Below are positions 8,934-19,825 of a stretch of 64,000 bases of DNA, piece after piece. The stretch's first letter is position 1. Each line of letters starts with the position of its first letter. This DNA is from Nocardioides sp. (GTDB lineage: Bacteria; Actinomycetota; Actinomycetes; Propionibacteriales; Nocardioidaceae). Location of the stretch: positions 1-64,000 of the forward strand of contig NZ_JACIXG010000005.1 in the NCBI RefSeq assembly GCF_014360585.1. The letters run 5' to 3'. The notes beneath the pieces were generated by a model that saw only the letters and a list, made by a program, of their open reading frames with translations, did not search any database and was not told the DNA's origin. The translations under genes and the position numbers were made by a program.

Positions 8934-9947
8934 ATGGCCGTCAACACCCAGACCTGGTGGCAGCAGGGCCGCGTGGCCGAGTGCGACGAGCTCGCCGAGG
9001 GCGTACGCCGCATCGTGCTCTGCCCCGACCGCCCCGTCCACGCCGCGCCCGGCACCCATGTCGACCTCCGGCTCGACCTCGACGGGCATGTCCGCAAGCG
9101 GTCCTACTCGGTCGTCCGCTCCGAGGACGGTGGCCGCCGGCTCACCATCAGTGTCCAGCTGGCCCCGAGCTCACGCGGCGGGTCGCGTCACATGCACGGA
9201 CTCTGCGTCGGGGACGTGGTCGAGATGACCGGTCCGGTCCAGAGCTTCCCGCTCGGGGTCGGCGCCGACCGCTACGTGCTCGTCGCCGGCGGCATCGGCA
9301 TCACCGCCCTGGTGGCGATGGCCGACACCCTGCGCCGCCGCGGCGCCGACTACACGCTCGTCCTGGCCGGCCGTAGCCGACGCGTGATGGCCTACCTCGA
9401 CCACCTCGTCTACACCCACGGCGACCGGGTCCGGGTGTTCGTCGACGACGAGGACGTACGCCTCGACGTGGAGTCGCTGGTCGGCGAGATCGCCGGCTCC
9501 CCCGGGGCGCCGCGGACGGAGATGTACATGTGCGGCCCGATCCGGCTCATGGACGCGATCCGCCGCTCGTGGATGGCCCACGAGCTGCCGGAGCCCAACC
9601 TCCGGTTCGAGACCTTCGGCAGCAGCGGCGCCTGGGCGGCCGAGGACTTCGTCGTGCATCTCCCCCAGCTCGACCGCTCGGTCCGCGTCGGCAAGGACAG
9701 CTCCATGCTCGACGCGCTCGAGGACGCCGGGGTCGACGTGATGTGGGACTGCCGCAAGGGCGAGTGCGGGATCTGCCAGGTCAAGGTCCTCGACGTCGAC
9801 GGCCGGATCGACCACCGCGACGTCTTCCTGAGCCAACAGCAGAAGGAGGCGTACACGTCCTTGTGCCTGTGCGTCGCCCGAGCCGCCCGTGGCGAGTCGG
9901 AGCCGGGCTCGGCCGACCCCGCCGCCGTCACCCTCCACCTCCCGTGA
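8934..9947 (+). CDS. vanB: Vanillate O-demethylase reductase
   Basis: 337 residues of the phthalate dioxygenase reductase family. The FMN-binding barrel contains RKRSYSVVRS; the NAD domain contains YVLVAGGIGITALVAM and MYMCGPIRLMDAI; the C-terminal plant-type ferredoxin has Cys ligands in CRKGECGICQVKVL and SLCLC. Passes electrons from NAD(P)H through FMN and a 2Fe-2S cluster to the Rieske centre of VanA. Ten bases after vanA. At about 20 residues beyond the usual length it has an N-terminal extension (TQTWWQQGRVAECDELAEG) that looks like an ordinary first strand. Confidence 0.9.
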   Translation: MAVNTQTWWQQGRVAECDELAEGVRRIVLCPDRPVHAAPGTHVDLRLDLDGHVRKRSYSVVRSEDGGRRLTISVQLAPSSRGGSRHMHGLCVGDVVEMTGPVQSFPLGVGADRYVLVAGGIGITALVAMADTLRRRGADYTLVLAGRSRRVMAYLDHLVYTHGDRVRVFVDDEDVRLDVESLVGEIAGSPGAPRTEMYMCGPIRLMDAIRRSWMAHELPEPNLRFETFGSSGAWAAEDFVVHLPQLDRSVRVGKDSSMLDALEDAGVDVMWDCRKGECGICQVKVLDVDGRIDHRDVFLSQQQKEAYTSLCLCVARAARGESEPGSADPAAVTLHLP

Positions 9948-9972
9948 AACCCCACACCGAAAGAGACCCGAG

Positions 9973-11310
9973 ATGAACCTTCGTGCGCGCATAGACGCTG
10001 CCGCGATGACCCCGTACCAGTGGATGGTCGTCGCGCTCTGCGTCCTGCTGAACTGTCTGGACGGATTCGACGTGATGGCCATGGCCTTCACCGCCTCCTC
10101 GCTGTCCGAGGACTTCTCGCTGAGCGGCTCGGAGCTCGGTGTGCTGCTGAGCGCCGGCCTGGTCGGCATGGCGGTCGGCTCGCTGGCGCTGGCTCCGATC
10201 GCCGACGTCATCGGACGCCGGCCGCTGATCCTGATCAGCGTCGGCCTCGCGACCGTCGGCATGCTGCTCTCCGCGGCCGCCCCGACCGCCGTCCTGCTCG
10301 GCCTCGCCCGCGTGGTCACCGGGCTCGGGGTCGGCGGCATCCTGGCCAGCACCAACGTGATCGCGAGCGAGTACGCCTCGGCGCGCTGGCGCGGCCTGGC
10401 GATCGGCCTCTACACGGCCGGCTACGGCATCGGCGCCACCCTCGGTGGCGTGGCCGCCCGCGCCATGCTGACCGACCTCGGCTGGCGCAGCGTCTTCGTC
10501 GCCGGCGGTGTCGCGACCGGGGCCGCGCTGGTTCTCCTGCTCGTGCTGCTGCCCGAGTCGGTCGACTTCCTGGTCCAGCGCCGCCCGCGCCAGGCCGTCG
10601 AGCGGATCAACCGGATCCTCGGACGCCTCGGCCACCCGGCGGTCACCGCGGAGACGCTGGCGGCGACGCCGCGGGCGACGACCCGGCATCGCAGCGGCAA
10701 CCCCGGCGTACTCCTGAGTGCTGACCTGCGCCGCTCCACCCTGCTCATCTGGGTGGCGTTCCTGGCCACGATGTTCGGCTTCTACTTCGTCAACAGCTGG
10801 ACCCCGCAGCTGCTGGTGACCTCGGGGCTCTCGGAGGCGGACGCGGTCACCGCCGGCATGATGCTGGCGCTGGGCGGCACGGCCGGCTCGGTGCTCTACG
10901 GTGTCGTCGCCTCCCGGCTGGACAGCCGCCTGGTCCTGATCGGCTTCACCGTGCTGTCAGCGGTGACCATGGTCGTCTTCATCACCAGCACCGCGCTGCT
11001 CACCGTCGCGCTGGTCATCGGCGTCGTCGTCGGCGCACTCATCAACGGCTGCATCGCCGGCCTCTACACGATCACCCCGGCCGTCTACGGCGCCGAGATC
11101 CGCAGCACCGGCATGGGCTGGGCGATCGGCATCGGCCGCATCGGGGCGATCCTGTCGCCGATGCTCGCCGGGCGCCTGCTCGACTCCTCGTGGACCCCGG
11201 TCAACCTGTACGTCGGCGCCGCCGTCGTCGTCGCGATCTCGGCCGTCGCGCTGGTCTTCCTGCGCACCGGTCAGATCGCGCGCACCGCTCCTGACATGGC
11301 CTCGGCCTAG
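9973..11310 (+). CDS. vanK: MFS aromatic-acid transporter
   Basis: 445 residues with twelve predicted helices, of the aromatic acid:H+ symporter type. Helix 1 carries LNCLDGFDVMAMAF with the intramembrane Asp pair, and the helix 2-3 loop has GRRPLILISV (the DRxGRR family motif, here ADVIGRRP). Expected to import vanillate or protocatechuate-type acids. Start ATG 9973, 25 bases after vanB, with GAGA/CGAG as a weak ribosome site. Followed by a strong terminator, so vanA-vanB-vanK is one transcription unit. Confidence 0.85.
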   Translation: MNLRARIDAAAMTPYQWMVVALCVLLNCLDGFDVMAMAFTASSLSEDFSLSGSELGVLLSAGLVGMAVGSLALAPIADVIGRRPLILISVGLATVGMLLSAAAPTAVLLGLARVVTGLGVGGILASTNVIASEYASARWRGLAIGLYTAGYGIGATLGGVAARAMLTDLGWRSVFVAGGVATGAALVLLLVLLPESVDFLVQRRPRQAVERINRILGRLGHPAVTAETLAATPRATTRHRSGNPGVLLSADLRRSTLLIWVAFLATMFGFYFVNSWTPQLLVTSGLSEADAVTAGMMLALGGTAGSVLYGVVASRLDSRLVLIGFTVLSAVTMVVFITSTALLTVALVIGVVVGALINGCIAGLYTITPAVYGAEIRSTGMGWAIGIGRIGAILSPMLAGRLLDSSWTPVNLYVGAAVVVAISAVALVFLRTGQIARTAPDMASA

Positions 11311-11319
11311 CTGCGGGGA

Positions 11320-11355
11320 GCCGGCCCGTCCCGGGTGCAACCGGGACGGGCCGGC
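11320..11355 (+). terminator. Terminator after vanK
   Basis: Perfect 15-base arms GCCGGCCCGTCCCGG (11320-11334) and CCGGGACGGGCCGGC (11341-11355) with a 6-base loop, followed by AATTT. Ten bases after the vanK stop. Confidence 0.85.
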
Positions 11356-11362
11356 AATTTCC

Positions 11363-11443
11363 GGCAACACCCGCGACGCGGAGATCGAGTTCATCGAGGT
11401 CGCCGTCGGGCGCCAGCCCGGTCTGCTCCGCGACGGCTGCTGA
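11363..11443 (+). pseudogene. Possible 3' remnant of a lost gene
   Basis: A short open frame reads GNTRDAEIEFIEVAVGRQPG... to a TGA at 11441-11443, with codon choice like the coding regions (almost every third base G or C). There is no start codon and it begins right after the vanK terminator, so at most it is a truncated tail of a gene. Family not recognised; chance is possible. Confidence 0.25.
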
Positions 11444-11514
11444 TCCCTCACGCGGCAAGCAGGTTCCCCGGCGTACGGTGGAGGTGATCGGATCCGTTCT
11501 CGTGGAGGTATCCC

Positions 11515-12102
11515 ATGTCCCGTCGTGCAACCGCTGCCACCCTCGCCGCCTGTGGCCTGCTGACTCTCGCCGCGTGCGGCGAGGGGGCAGACTCCGGCTC
11601 GAACGACCGCAACGAGGTGAGCGCGAAGCTCGTCGATCCCGATGGCAAGAAGGTCGGCACCGTCGAGGTCGAGGAGGACGACGGGGCCACCCAGATCAAC
11701 GTCCGGGTGAGCGGCCTGTCGGCCGGCTACCACGGCTTCCACGTGCACACGACCGGCAAGTGCGAGGCCGACAGCGCGGCGCCCGACGACCCGTCGAAGA
11801 CCGGTGACTTCCTCTCCGCCGGCGGTCACCTCAACCCCGATGACAGTGCCCACGGCGAACACCTCGGCGACCTGCCCTCGCTCCTCGTGAACGCGGACGG
11901 CACCGCCGACCTGGAGTTCACCGGCCCCTTCACGCTCGACGACCTCCGGGACGCGGACGGCAGCGCGGTGATGATCCACTCCGGCCCGGACAACTACGCC
12001 AACGTCCCGGAGCGGTACGCCCCCGAGGGCCCGGACGAGGACACCACCAAGACCGGCGACGCCGGTGACCGGATCGCCTGTGCCGTCATCGAGGCCGGCT
12101 GA
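11515..12102 (+). CDS. sodC: Cu/Zn superoxide dismutase lipoprotein
   Basis: 195 residues. Lipoprotein signal with lipobox LTLAAC, modified Cys at 21. The SOD domain has the first copper ligands in GFHVHTTGKC, the zinc/bridging region SAGGHLNP and HGEHLGDLP, and the last copper His in AVMIHSGPDNY. Cys in GKCEAD and RIACAV form the usual disulfide. Converts extracytoplasmic superoxide to peroxide at the outer face of the membrane. The catalytic Arg usually near the C-terminus is represented by GDRIACAV. ATG 11515 with GGAGG eight bases upstream. Single gene. Confidence 0.92.
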   Translation: MSRRATAATLAACGLLTLAACGEGADSGSNDRNEVSAKLVDPDGKKVGTVEVEEDDGATQINVRVSGLSAGYHGFHVHTTGKCEADSAAPDDPSKTGDFLSAGGHLNPDDSAHGEHLGDLPSLLVNADGTADLEFTGPFTLDDLRDADGSAVMIHSGPDNYANVPERYAPEGPDEDTTKTGDAGDRIACAVIEAG

Positions 12103-12207
12103 CCGTCTGCACCGCAGCGGGCCAGACCCAGCGCGCAGCCGTAGTCATGCATGGTCAGGCAGTCGCGCGGAACGAGGTCTCGTACTCCTGCGCCGGCATC
12201 CGATCAT

Positions 12208-12276
12208 GCACACAGTTGGCCTCGATAGAGGTCCGGTTCAGCGGGTAAGTCGAGCCACGCTGGCCCAACTGTGTGC
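12208..12276. repeat. 12-bp inverted repeat in gene-free stretch
   Basis: GCACACAGTTGG (12208-12219) and CCAACTGTGTGC (12265-12276) are perfect complements 45 bases apart. It lies in the 230-base gap between sodC and the convergent kinase gene, which holds nothing else I can identify. It might be an mRNA stem at the 3' ends of the convergent genes or a relic of a mobile element. Confidence 0.4.
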
Positions 12277-12332
12277 GACGTCCGCAACGCAGCGTCGGGT
12301 ATCGCTCGCGGCGGCAGGCCGCACACAGGCAT

Positions 12333-13280
12333 CTAGTCAGCTGAGCTGAAGTCGTCGAGGACCGCTTCGACGACCAGTCGCGCCTCGGCGACCGCGGGCA
12401 GGTCATGGTCATCCAAGGCGCCGGCCATCTGGCTCAGTGCCTTCCAGAGAGCCCACCCTCGCCCTCTGGCCCAGGTCGGGTCGTCGATGCCGAGCCGATC
12501 ACGCAGGAGCCGACGACTCGAGGGAGTGAGGAGTGTCCAAGCGATCGCCAGGTCGCACGACGGGTCACCGACCCCGCAGGTGCCGAAGTCGATGACGGCG
12601 GCGAGCCTGCCGCCGTCGAGCAGCAGGTTCCCTGCGGCGAGATCACCGTGGAACCACACCTCCACGCCATCCCAGCGCGCCGCGAGGGCGTCCGCCCAGG
12701 CCGCGGAGGCCACGTCCACGTCGAGGTGACCTTCGAGATCGACGAGGGCGCTCCGGGCGGTCTCGTCGTAGGTGCGCAAGGTGGCGCCGCGATACCAGTT
12801 GTGGATGCCGGGTTGTGGTCCGCCGGTGGCGTCGATTCTGCGCAAGGCTCCGAGGAAGTCGGCCAGGTCCTCGGAGAGCTCGGTCGGGTCGGGCACGGTG
12901 CTGCGGTCGGCGCACTCACCCCGGAGCCAGTTGTAGATCGACCAGCGGAAGGGATAACCGGCCCCAGGATCGCCCAGCCCCAGTGGAGCGGGGATCGGGA
13001 CGGGCAGCTGCGGGGCCAGTTCCGGCAACCACTGGTGCTCCTTCTCAACGGCGAGTGCGTACTCGGCCGCGCTCGGCAGCCGCAGGAGCATGTCGTCTCC
13101 GAGGTGGAAGGTGAAGTTGTCCCATCCGCCATGGCGCACCGGCTCGACCGGAAGATGCGCCCACTGTGGAAACTGCTCGGCGACGAGACGGCGCACGGTG
13201 TCGATCTCGACGATCAGGCGCTTTGGCAGGGGGCCGAGATCCGGCACCTCTTCGTTCGGAACATCGGCGGCAGGGCGCAT
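12333..13280 (-). CDS. Aminoglycoside phosphotransferase-family kinase
   Basis: 315 residues with the APH/choline-kinase fold. N-terminal lobe with GGWDNFTFHLGDDMLLRLP; catalytic loop WFHGDLAAGNLLLDGG (Brenner HxDxxxxN) and metal-binding VIDFGTCGVGDPSCDLA. Phosphorylates a small alcohol or amino-sugar using ATP or GTP; substrate unknown, and a resistance role should not be assumed because this branch includes many housekeeping kinases. Start ATG 13280 was chosen because the protein there begins just before the family domain; the open frame extends further upstream without family similarity. Divergent from the deaminase gene. Confidence 0.85.
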   Translation of the reverse strand: MRPAADVPNEEVPDLGPLPKRLIVEIDTVRRLVAEQFPQWAHLPVEPVRHGGWDNFTFHLGDDMLLRLPSAAEYALAVEKEHQWLPELAPQLPVPIPAPLGLGDPGAGYPFRWSIYNWLRGECADRSTVPDPTELSEDLADFLGALRRIDATGGPQPGIHNWYRGATLRTYDETARSALVDLEGHLDVDVASAAWADALAARWDGVEVWFHGDLAAGNLLLDGGRLAAVIDFGTCGVGDPSCDLAIAWTLLTPSSRRLLRDRLGIDDPTWARGRGWALWKALSQMAGALDDHDLPAVAEARLVVEAVLDDFSSAD

Positions 13281-13361
13281 GGCTTGCAGGCTACTGAGCA
13301 GTCCAGGTTGATCGCCAGGAAATAGAACGACATTCACCCCCGCTCCCCGCAGACTGGGGCG

Positions 13362-13850
13362 ATGACCACCGACCTCACCTCGACCGACATGGCCCACCTG
13401 CGACGTTGCCTCGAGCTGGCGGCGGAGGCGCTCGCGGACGGTGATGGACCGTTCGGGTCCGTCCTGGCCGACAGCGCCGGCAATGTGCTCCACGAAGGCC
13501 GCAACCGGGAGACGTCGACGGGCGACCCGACGGCGCACCCCGAGTTCGCGCTCGCCCGCTGGGCCGCGATGAACCTCGACCCGGAGGCGTGTGCCGGCGC
13601 GACCGTCTACACCTCCGGCGAGCACTGCCCGATGTGCTCGGCGGCGCAGGGCTGGGCGGGGGTGGGCCGAGTCGTCTACATCGCCTCCTCGAAGCAGCTG
13701 ACGCAGTGGCGGGCCGGCTGGGGAGCGGGTGAGTCGTCGGTGCGAGCGCTGCCGATCCAGGAGGTCGCGCCCGCGATCGACGTCGTCGGGCCCGTCCCCG
13801 AGCTGGTCGAGGAGATCCGCGCGCTCCACCGGACCGCCGCGGGGGCCTGA
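13362..13850 (+). CDS. Cytidine/guanine deaminase-like zinc enzyme
   Basis: 162 residues of the CDA-like deaminase superfamily. Zinc and proton-shuttle site in HPEFALARWAA (His ligand and catalytic Glu) and GEHCPMCSAAQGWAG (two Cys ligands). Length and the MAHLRRCLELAAEALADGDGPFGSVLAD start fit the guanine deaminase/nucleoside deaminase branch that acts on free bases rather than tRNA TadA. Substrate is not settled. An 81-base divergent promoter region separates it from the kinase. It ends 76 bases before the TetR gene. Confidence 0.85.
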   Translation: MTTDLTSTDMAHLRRCLELAAEALADGDGPFGSVLADSAGNVLHEGRNRETSTGDPTAHPEFALARWAAMNLDPEACAGATVYTSGEHCPMCSAAQGWAGVGRVVYIASSKQLTQWRAGWGAGESSVRALPIQEVAPAIDVVGPVPELVEEIRALHRTAAGA

Positions 13851-13884
13851 GCGCCCCGCCTCGTGTAACGGCAAACACACTCTT

Positions 13885-13917
13885 CTTGCATTGACTGCAA
13901 CTTGCACTCACTGCAAG
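13885..13917. promoter_or_regulatory. Tandem operator and promoter before TetR gene
   Basis: Two palindromes of the form TTGCA-N5-TGCAA follow each other: CTTGCA/TGCAA at 13885-13900 and CTTGCA/TGCAAG at 13901-13917. TTGACT at 13891 with AAGAAT at 13915 (18-base spacing) can serve as -35 and -10, so the operators overlap the promoter. The GTG start at 13927 is close enough to suggest a leaderless or near-leaderless message and autorepression. Confidence 0.7.
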
Positions 13918-13926
13918 AATAATCCG

Positions 13927-16225
<2,299 letters not shown>

Positions 16226-16317
16226 GGCTTCCTTGACGGTCGCCGTGGCAGCGGGCATTCTCCTGTCACCGCGAGCGTCTACTCGAGGGACGGGCGCAGC
16301 TCTCGGAAAGGCATGCC

Positions 16318-18747
16318 ATGCCCGCTCGCGCCCTGCCCGTCTCGATCGCCACGGCGGCCGCTCTCCTCGTGAGCACGCTGCTCGGCGTCGCCCCGGCTGC
16401 GGCGGCGCCCGCGCCGGCCGAGGACATCGTCGTGGAGACGCTCTCCAACCGGGCCGACCTGGTCTTCGACGGCAACGCCCTCGTGCGGATCACGCTGCCG
16501 GACGACGCCGACCCGGACGACCTGCGGGTGTGGCTCGATGACACCCGCCACTCGTCCACCCGCAAAGGTGACCGTGACGTCACCGCCGCCTTCGCGGAGC
16601 GGCCCAACGGCGAGATCGAGGGCGTCGTACGCGGCCTGCGGGTCGGGACCAACGAGCTGACCGCACGTCTTCGGGACGGTCGCGGGGCCTGGCTCACGAT
16701 CACCAACCACCCGCGCGGCGGACCGATCTTCTCCGGACCGCAGCTGCAGCCGTGGCGCTGCCAGCCGACCGCGACGGACGAGCAGTGCAACCAGGAGCCG
16801 GCGATCAGCTGGCTCTACAAGTCCACCAACGCGCTGCTCGACGGGTTGCAGCCCTACGACCCCGCGAGCCCTCCTCGTGACGTCGCCACCACGACCACCG
16901 ACGAGGGCGTGACGGTGCCGTTCGTCGTCCGCGTCGAGACCGGCTACCAGAACCGCGACCAGTATCGGATCGCCGTGCTCTGGCAGCCCGGCGAGCCGTG
17001 GCGGCGCTGGAGCCCGCAGCAGCAGTGGAACAACAAGCTGTTCATCCCGCACGGTGGCAGCTGCGGGGTCGACCATCAGGTGGGCGAGGCGCCGACCAAG
17101 GACTATGCCGGCACCTTCGACCTCGGCATCCCCGTCGTCGCGGACGCGTTCGGGGACAGCCCAACCGTCGCCCTCGGGCGTGGCTTCGCGATGCTCTCGA
17201 CCGCGCTGGCCAACACAGGCCACAACTGCAACGTGACCTCCGCCGCCGAGTCGCTGATGATGGCCAAGGAGCACCTCGTCGAGACGTACGGCGACCTGCG
17301 CTACACGATCGGCAGCGGCTGCTCCGGCGGCTCGATCGCGCAGCAGACGATCGCGAACGCCTACCCGGGGATCTACCAGGGCCTGGTCGTCACCTGCTCC
17401 TACCCCGACTCGCTCTCGCCGGGGCTGCAGTTCTCCGACTACCACCTGCTCCGCAAGTACTTCGAGAGCTCCGAGCGGCTCACCGACGGCAAGTTCTGGA
17501 ACCCGCTGCAGTGGGCGGCGGTCGAGGGACACCTGCTGCCGGTCAACGCGGTCGTCGCCGACGAGGGCCTGTTCAAGCAGGCGGTCATGCCGACGCACCC
17601 GTGCGCCGGGGTCAGCGACCAGGAGCGGTACGACGCGAAGGACAACCCCGGCGGCGTACGCTGCTCGATCATCGACGGCGCCATCAACGTCTTCGGCCCG
17701 CGGCCGGAGAGCGTGTGGACGCCCCAGGAGAAGCAGATCGGGCGTGGCTTCGCGGCCTCGCCGCTCGACAACACCGGGGTTCAGTACGGCCTCGAGGCGC
17801 TCCGCACCGGGACGATCACCCCGGAGCAGTTCGTCGACGTCAACGAGAAGGTCGGCGGGCTCGACATCGACGTCCAGCCGCGGGCGCAGCGCTCGGTCGG
17901 CGACCCGGCCGCGCTCACCAACGCCTACCGCAGCGGCATGATCAACACCGCCAGCAACCTGTCCGAGGTGGCGATCATCGACCACGGCGGCCCCGACCCC
18001 GGTCTCGCGCACGACGCGCGCTGGGCGTGGGCGATGCGCGACCGGATGACCCGGGAGCAGGGCCACGCCGACAACCAGGTGATCTGGTACGGCGTGACCC
18101 CGATGATCGGCGACCCGAGCTACTCCAAGGAGGCGCTGCTGGCGATGGACCGGTGGCTGGCCTCGGTCGAGGCCGACGAGCGTGACGTACCGCTGGCGGA
18201 CAAGGTGGTTCAGGACCGCCCCGGCGACCTGCACGACCGGTGCACCCAGACGCAGGGCGTCTCCAGCGAGGACGGTCTCTTCCTCCCGGTCGCCGACCCG
18301 CTCGTGGACGATCTGACCGGCGGCGTGCTCGACGGTCTGAACGGCGCCCTCAACCCGGTCCTGGATCCCGCGCTCAACCTCGTCGTCGACCCGGTCTCGG
18401 ACGTGGTGTGCGGGCTCGGACCGGTCAGCGACCTGGTCAAGACCGACTTCGCGACGCCGCGGATCGTGGCCGGCGACAACAACTACTCCGACAACGCCAA
18501 GTGTCACCTGAAGCCGCTGCGTCGCACCGACGACTACGGCGCGTTCGGCCTGACCGACGCCCAGTGGGCACGCCTGCAGAGGGCGTTCCCGAGCGGGGTG
18601 TGCGACCACAGCAAGCCGGGCGTCGGGTTCTCGGAGACCGTGCCGTGGTTGACCTATCAGCGGGCCGACGGCTCTGTCGTCTACGGCGGTACGCCGATGG
18701 GTGCGGCACCACGCTCGGCGCCGTTCGGAGGCGCGACCGACGAATAA
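16318..18747 (+). CDS. Secreted DUF6351-type protein
   Basis: 809 residues with a Sec signal peptide (about 1-29, ending APAAAAPAPA). The body matches, as far as I can recall, the large secreted DUF6351 family: a beta-rich N-terminal part (LVRITLPDDADPDDLRVWLDD), then a presumed alpha/beta-hydrolase-like core with TIGSGCSGGSIAQQ near residue 335, where the central Ser could be a nucleophile, and paired Cys residues throughout. Function unknown; an extracellular esterase or lipase-like activity is inference only. Start ATG 16318 after GGAAAGG. Followed by a short hydrolase fragment. Confidence 0.7.
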   Translation: MPARALPVSIATAAALLVSTLLGVAPAAAAPAPAEDIVVETLSNRADLVFDGNALVRITLPDDADPDDLRVWLDDTRHSSTRKGDRDVTAAFAERPNGEIEGVVRGLRVGTNELTARLRDGRGAWLTITNHPRGGPIFSGPQLQPWRCQPTATDEQCNQEPAISWLYKSTNALLDGLQPYDPASPPRDVATTTTDEGVTVPFVVRVETGYQNRDQYRIAVLWQPGEPWRRWSPQQQWNNKLFIPHGGSCGVDHQVGEAPTKDYAGTFDLGIPVVADAFGDSPTVALGRGFAMLSTALANTGHNCNVTSAAESLMMAKEHLVETYGDLRYTIGSGCSGGSIAQQTIANAYPGIYQGLVVTCSYPDSLSPGLQFSDYHLLRKYFESSERLTDGKFWNPLQWAAVEGHLLPVNAVVADEGLFKQAVMPTHPCAGVSDQERYDAKDNPGGVRCSIIDGAINVFGPRPESVWTPQEKQIGRGFAASPLDNTGVQYGLEALRTGTITPEQFVDVNEKVGGLDIDVQPRAQRSVGDPAALTNAYRSGMINTASNLSEVAIIDHGGPDPGLAHDARWAWAMRDRMTREQGHADNQVIWYGVTPMIGDPSYSKEALLAMDRWLASVEADERDVPLADKVVQDRPGDLHDRCTQTQGVSSEDGLFLPVADPLVDDLTGGVLDGLNGALNPVLDPALNLVVDPVSDVVCGLGPVSDLVKTDFATPRIVAGDNNYSDNAKCHLKPLRRTDDYGAFGLTDAQWARLQRAFPSGVCDHSKPGVGFSETVPWLTYQRADGSVVYGGTPMGAAPRSAPFGGATDE

Positions 18748-18775
18748 GACCAGCAGCCCTTCATGGTCGCCGGCG

Positions 18776-18919
18776 ATGCAGGACCGGCTCATCCGCGAGG
18801 GCGACGCCCTCACCCCGGAGAACCCGTACGCCGTCCACACCCGGGAGTCGAGCCACCTCGGCTGGCTCGTCCACCCGGCGCCGGCCGCGGAGCTCCTCGC
18901 GGAGATCGCGGCCGGCTGA
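18776..18919 (+). pseudogene. C-terminal alpha/beta-hydrolase fragment
   Basis: Open frame from ATG 18776, 47 residues: MQDRLIREGDALTPENPYAV then HTRESSHLGWLVHPAPAAELLAEI. The late His in a SSHLGW context resembles the end of an alpha/beta-hydrolase where the catalytic His sits, but the nucleophile and acid parts are missing. I read it as the 3' remnant of a deleted gene; a genuine small protein is less likely. It lies between the DUF6351 stop and the convergent SDR gene. Confidence 0.4.
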
Positions 18920-18929
18920 CCGGGCCTGT

Positions 18930-19664
18930 CTACCAGGGCACAGGGCCGTTCGCGTCGAAGAACGTCCCCGACGGAGCCTCGTCGGGCAGGGTCGCGGCCC
19001 GGTGGACGACCTCGGCGGCCTGGTCTGCCGTGGTGGGTGCGTTGTCCCGGCTGATCGGGGTCAGATCGGTCTGCACGAAACCCGGGCAGATCGAGGTGAC
19101 CTTGATGGCGGTGTCTGCAAGAGCCTTCGCCAGCGCGATGGTGACGCTGTTCAGCGCCGCCTTGGAGGACTGGTAGGCAGGCACGACCGTGCCGTAGTAC
19201 GGCGACTCCGGATCGGTCTGGTCGGCCATCGACCCCATCGTCGAGGTCACGTTGACGATGCGGGCCGCCTCGCTCTTGCGGAGGAGCGGCAGGAACGCCT
19301 CCAGGACGGCGACCGCGCCGAGCACGTTGGTCTCGTAGGTGGTGCGGAACATCTCGAGGTCGACGACCTCGGCCGGCTCGGCGTTGGTCGCCTCCGGGAG
19401 GACGCCGGCGTTGTTGACCAGCATGTCGAGGTGGCCGTGGGCCGCGGCGACAGCGTCCGCGGCACGCTGCACGCTGTCTCGGTCGGTGACGTCCACCTGA
19501 AGCGCCGAGGCCGAGTGGCCGGCCGCGGCGAGCCGGTCCACGTGCGCTTGGAGATCCTCGGGACGGCGTGCGGTCAGGATGACGTGTGCACCGCTCTGGG
19601 CGAGGCGGCGGGCGGTGGCCTCACCGATCCCGCGGCTGGCTCCGGTGACAAGGGCGACCTTCAT
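18930..19664 (-). CDS. Short-chain dehydrogenase/reductase
   Basis: 244 residues, classical SDR length. Nucleotide-binding TGASRGIGEATA with following TARR, which favours NADP(H); NNAGVLPEA; catalytic Ser in NVTSTMGS and the Tyr/Lys pair in YQSSKAALNS. The substrate is unknown. ATG 19664 is preceded by GGGAAG; an upstream start at 19703 would add 13 residues without similarity. Divergent from the ceramidase operon, with 161 bases between. Confidence 0.9.
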   Translation of the reverse strand: MKVALVTGASRGIGEATARRLAQSGAHVILTARRPEDLQAHVDRLAAAGHSASALQVDVTDRDSVQRAADAVAAAHGHLDMLVNNAGVLPEATNAEPAEVVDLEMFRTTYETNVLGAVAVLEAFLPLLRKSEAARIVNVTSTMGSMADQTDPESPYYGTVVPAYQSSKAALNSVTIALAKALADTAIKVTSICPGFVQTDLTPISRDNAPTTADQAAEVVHRAATLPDEAPSGTFFDANGPVPW

Positions 19665-19825
19665 CTGCTTCCCATCGTTCGAATTGGTTGTTCCGTGAAC
19701 CATTCAACGGACTGCGGGCCGGTAGTTCCGGCGGTAATCGGACGTCACAGAGGCTCTCTGTCCACGAAGTAGGTCATCTGTCCAGGACTATTGACCGAGT
19801 GAGATCGAGCAGGCATCCTCCTGTT

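Noticed and set aside
12333..13280. Antibiotic-resistance call for the APH-family gene
   Set aside because: The kinase fold is shared by many non-resistance enzymes and nothing in the neighbourhood indicates aminoglycosides.
16279..18840. Long open frames antisense to real genes, such as the 853-codon frame opposite DUF6351 and the 680-codon frame opposite topA (48786-50828)
   Set aside because: They mirror genes with clear domains, have Arg/Gly/Pro-rich sequences without motifs and are expected from GC-rich codon use.
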